Shown here one piece after another: positions 61,614-64,000 of a stretch of DNA of 64,000 nucleotides (positions within the stretch are counted from its first letter, which is position 1; each line of letters begins with the position of its first letter). The stretch covers positions 5,642,001 to 5,706,000 of the forward strand of contig OX337228.1 in assembly GCA_946965045.2 (NCBI GenBank), in the 5' to 3' direction. A program made the position numbers and the translations under genes. The notes beneath the pieces were generated by a model, which was given only the letters and a program-made list of their open reading frames with translations, ran no database searches and was not told the origin of the DNA. Origin of the DNA: Epithemia pelagica. Lineage: Eukaryota > Bacillariophyta > Bacillariophyceae > Surirellales > Surirellaceae.

Positions 61614-62291
61614 GGTATCAAATCAACAAAGGGGGAGGAGGGAAGCGACTTTCTAAAATCAAAAACAACCGACAACAAGAGAACACAGCCACCACAAAAT
61701 CTTAGTCTACGCAAACGGCAAACCCACACACACTTCAGGTTGGTTTGGGTTTCGTGGTTGAAGCGCACGGTGCGCTCGAGAGCCGCAAATTTCCCCTGCC
61801 GCAACTACGGACGTACGTGGCCCACACTGTCCACAAAGTAGTAGTACCGTTGCAACCGCCACCACCACCAATGATGGACCCTGTGTTGTTGGATCGACAA
61901 CGACAACACCAACACTTACTTTTTATAACTTTTTTTACGGTTGCAATGACACTTGCAACTCTTCTTACGAGTCCTTTCACACAGGGGCGAGAAAGGCACT
62001 TTTTTCTGGCAACAGCACACACAACGTCTTCCTCGTTCAAGAGACAAAGAAGAAGCAAAGCGAGATGTTGGTTTTTTGTGGCCGTGAACTGTGAACCGCG
62101 TAAGGCGTGAGGTGAGTGATCGCCAGTCGGTGGTCGCACGTCTGGTCGGACGCACACCGGCACGTTTTGGTCGCGGTAATATTGCATGCCATATCTTTGA
62201 GAGAGCAAACCCAATGAGACGATCCTGTTCGCACAAAGTACTCCTACCGATCATCAGAGAAGACAATTCGACGGGGACGACACCTTCGGCA
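61614..62291. other. Bidirectional intergenic region
   Basis: About 680 bp between divergent PABP and the proteasome-like gene. Pyrimidine- and T-rich runs lie near 61920-61935. A TACTCCTA motif lies at 62239. The downstream coding frame is open from 62091 but has no ATG before 62214. Confidence 0.35.
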
Positions 62292-63425
62292 ATGGTCGCA
62301 CTCATGCCGAAGATCAGTGTGTTACGTCTCACATGCTGGACATGGCTGGCGGTGGCCCTCATTTTCCCAGAAATCTTGGTCTCGGCATCAACCACTCCCT
62401 CCACGACAACCACGAGCCACTTGATTTTGGACCAATATGGCGATGCCGTGCAACTGCGACATGCACTCAATGCCGCGCAACAACAGGGTAGTTTTGTCAT
62501 GATCCTCCATGAACAATCTCGCGCCAGTGCCACGAATAGTGAGAAATTGTGGGTGATATCCACCACGGATCACGACGATACAGGCAACATGGACACGTGG
62601 ACGACGCACTTGCGATCTCGAGCGACACGGAGCCAAGCAGAGAGTGCCGTACAAAATGAACCAAGCACATTTCAACAAATTGGAACAATCTATCAAGGAC
62701 AATCGTTTTTTCTAAAGCCATTGGTATCCACTTTTTCGCACAGCTTTGAACAAGTGTCCTCATCGCTGGACCAGCAACAACATGCTCGTGTGGCCATGGT
62801 TTGCGTGGGAGTTCAGGCCGATGCCAAATGGCTGTGGGGTCGATTGAACGAATATGCCACAATGGTATGGGAGCTTTCCGACACTAGGCTGGAACTCCAG
62901 GGTATCCTGTCGTTTGTGTCGACCATCCTGTGTCGCAGTGCCATTCTCTATCCGCCCGTTCCCAATTCATATGGAGGCGTCTTGCGAGCCTTTTTGAAAC
63001 AATCCGAGTCTACCTTGGATATGAAAACAGCCGATTGGTCACGTCCCTTGGGAGTCTGTGCCATTGTTCTCGATTTGGCACGTCATCCCGTAGACCAAAG
63101 ACGATTGTACCGCATCGATCCTTCCGGCATGGTGGAACCCATCCTGGATGATTCCATCTTTTTGGGGAAATGGGGATCTACCATGGAAAGCTGGTGGGAG
63201 ACACATGTAGATCAACAACAAGCAGAAGATCCGGATCAGAGCTTTTTGGAGGAACAGCACCTTTGCACCCTCGTGGCTCGTGGCTTGACCCATGTCTTGG
63301 GCCATGAGGATCGTCTCCCACGGTTTCTGCGAATCGAACGCTGGGCGAATAATGGTGATTCATCATCCTCATCATCCAGGCAGATTGAACGACGTCTTGT
63401 AGCGCTCCAGAATGTACAACGGTGA
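62292..63425 (+). CDS. Divergent alpha-type proteasome-like protein with signal peptide
   Basis: A 377-aa protein starting at the ATG at 62292, chosen because it places a signal peptide or anchor (KISVLRLTCWTWLAVALIFPEILVSAS) at the N-terminus; ATGs at 62214 and 62304 are alternatives. The rest follows proteasome alpha-subunit order: YGDAVQLRHALNAAQQQGSFVMIL (compare the G-x-x-x-Q-x-x-Y-A-x-x-A-V-x-x-G start), VAMVCVGVQADAKWLWGRLN, RPLGVCAIVLDL and LYRIDPSGMVEPI. The Ntn-hydrolase fold is inferred. An insertion of about 70 residues follows the first block. Cytosolic proteasome subunits never carry secretion signals, so this is a non-canonical paralog of unknown function. Confidence 0.65.
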   Translation: MVALMPKISVLRLTCWTWLAVALIFPEILVSASTTPSTTTTSHLILDQYGDAVQLRHALNAAQQQGSFVMILHEQSRASATNSEKLWVISTTDHDDTGNMDTWTTHLRSRATRSQAESAVQNEPSTFQQIGTIYQGQSFFLKPLVSTFSHSFEQVSSSLDQQQHARVAMVCVGVQADAKWLWGRLNEYATMVWELSDTRLELQGILSFVSTILCRSAILYPPVPNSYGGVLRAFLKQSESTLDMKTADWSRPLGVCAIVLDLARHPVDQRRLYRIDPSGMVEPILDDSIFLGKWGSTMESWWETHVDQQQAEDPDQSFLEEQHLCTLVARGLTHVLGHEDRLPRFLRIERWANNGDSSSSSSRQIERRLVALQNVQR

Positions 63426-63743
63426 TAATTATAAAAGGTTTCGTATCTCGCCCTTTCGTGGGGATTTGGAATCCAGCTACGGTTATTACTTCGAAATCTA
63501 GGGACTCCCTCCGACAGGTACTTCTAGAGGACAACGGACGTCTCCTTGCCCACGCCCACATAGCATAAAGTGGGGGCGGGTAGCTTTTCCTACCCCTCTT
63601 CTTAAGGTACGGGCCTTCGCCCTGTCGCATTGGTTAGAATTTGGTGAGCCCCCCCTATCCACAATCCTCATCGGCATTTTGACTTTTGGAGACGGGGTTC
63701 CATTGCAAGTGATATTGCAACGTAACAACAGTGGCATACTTCC
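63426..63743. other. Intergenic region with a hairpin
   Basis: About 320 bp with no gene seen. It contains GGGTAG-CTTTTC-CTACCC (63578-63595), a hairpin whose 14-base core also occurs at 48208-48221. Confidence 0.4.
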
Positions 63744-64000
63744 ATGATTGTCAAGGGTTCCTTTGGGTGGTTTTTTCTCTGTACAGTTGCCTTATTTTGG
63801 CTGGAGCAGCAGCAATGTGGAGTGTTGGCCTTGTCTGGCGTAGTATCGGTCAAACCCGACAATGACGAATGCTATCGATTTCGGACACTGCCGTCCTGGC
63901 GCAAAGATATAAAGAGCAATCCACGTTATCTTTGGGGAAACTTTGAAGCCATCAATGACGAAATGTATGGCTCATCTGGTCCTGTTGTGGTCTTTCTCGC
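63744..64000 (+). CDS. Partial secreted or membrane protein at the right edge
   Basis: An ATG at 63744 opens a frame that reaches the window end (85 codons plus two bases). The N-terminus (MIVKGSFGWFFLCTVALFWLEQQQCGVLA) is a signal peptide or anchor. A polar segment follows (VKPDNDECYRFRTLPSWRKDIKSN), then YLWGNFEAINDEMYGSSGPVVVFL. I do not recognise the family from this fragment. It is too short for the ORF list because it has no stop in the window. Confidence 0.6.
   Translation, partial: MIVKGSFGWFFLCTVALFWLEQQQCGVLALSGVVSVKPDNDECYRFRTLPSWRKDIKSNPRYLWGNFEAINDEMYGSSGPVVVFL

Noticed and set aside
60621-61841. 406-codon plus-strand ORF
   Set aside because: It is antisense to PABP and has no domain signature; the minus frame is clearly PABP.

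Overview
The window is nuclear DNA of a photosynthetic stramenopile, most probably a pennate diatom. The evidence is: short spliced introns (about 50-100 bp, GT..AG) in compact genes; several precursors with a signal peptide followed by Phe at the expected cleavage point, which is the diatom plastid-targeting pattern; a diatom-type DUF6824-like protein with a GRGGGTN motif; and Ty1/copia retrotransposons of the type found in diatoms. The species cannot be fixed from sequence alone.

Layout. 1-9.2 kb carries host genes: a membrane protein running off the left edge, SNU13 (spliced), a histone stem-loop binding protein (SLBP, spliced), a small hypothetical protein, a plastid-type kynurenine aminotransferase-like enzyme, and a four-exon leucine-rich-repeat protein. 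9.5-23.4 kb is a nest of mobile DNA. An older minus-strand retroelement (gag-like ORF with a CCCH finger, then a reverse-transcriptase ORF) is split by a young 8,384-bp plus-strand copia element (10501-18884). The copia element has two 783-bp LTRs in which I found no difference and a GACTG target-site duplication. 23.5-35.9 kb returns to host genes: SMR-UIM protein, CLEC16A/FPL protein, lumenal pentapeptide-repeat protein, type I membrane protein, TRAPPC2L, METTL16 and a START-like protein. 36.0-43.1 kb is a second copia element on the minus strand, with 174-bp LTRs and separate gag and pol frames. 43.5-64 kb is a dense run of housekeeping genes: Rab6, atlastin, a COQ10/START-like plastid protein, CSN4, the DUF6824 protein, PP2A scaffold A, Nup58, a CDK10/11-like kinase, an OTU deubiquitinase, poly(A)-binding protein, a secreted or membrane-bound alpha-proteasome-like protein, and a partial secreted protein at the right edge.

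The host genes do not form a pathway cluster. Many are in divergent pairs sharing 150-700 bp intergenic regions, which is normal for a compact protist genome. Several act in membrane traffic (Rab6, atlastin, TRAPPC2L, CLEC16A), ubiquitin or COP9 biology (OTU, UIM, CSN4) and RNA metabolism (SNU13, SLBP, METTL16, PABP).

The main points for follow-up are: the in-frame nested insertion; an extra ORF upstream of gag-pol in the young copia element; gag/pol junctions that seem to need stop-codon readthrough or frameshifting; a tRNA-derived sequence next to a 5' LTR; a host ORF apparently cut by the older element; and an alpha-type proteasome-fold protein with a signal peptide. All coordinates and splice sites were read by eye.
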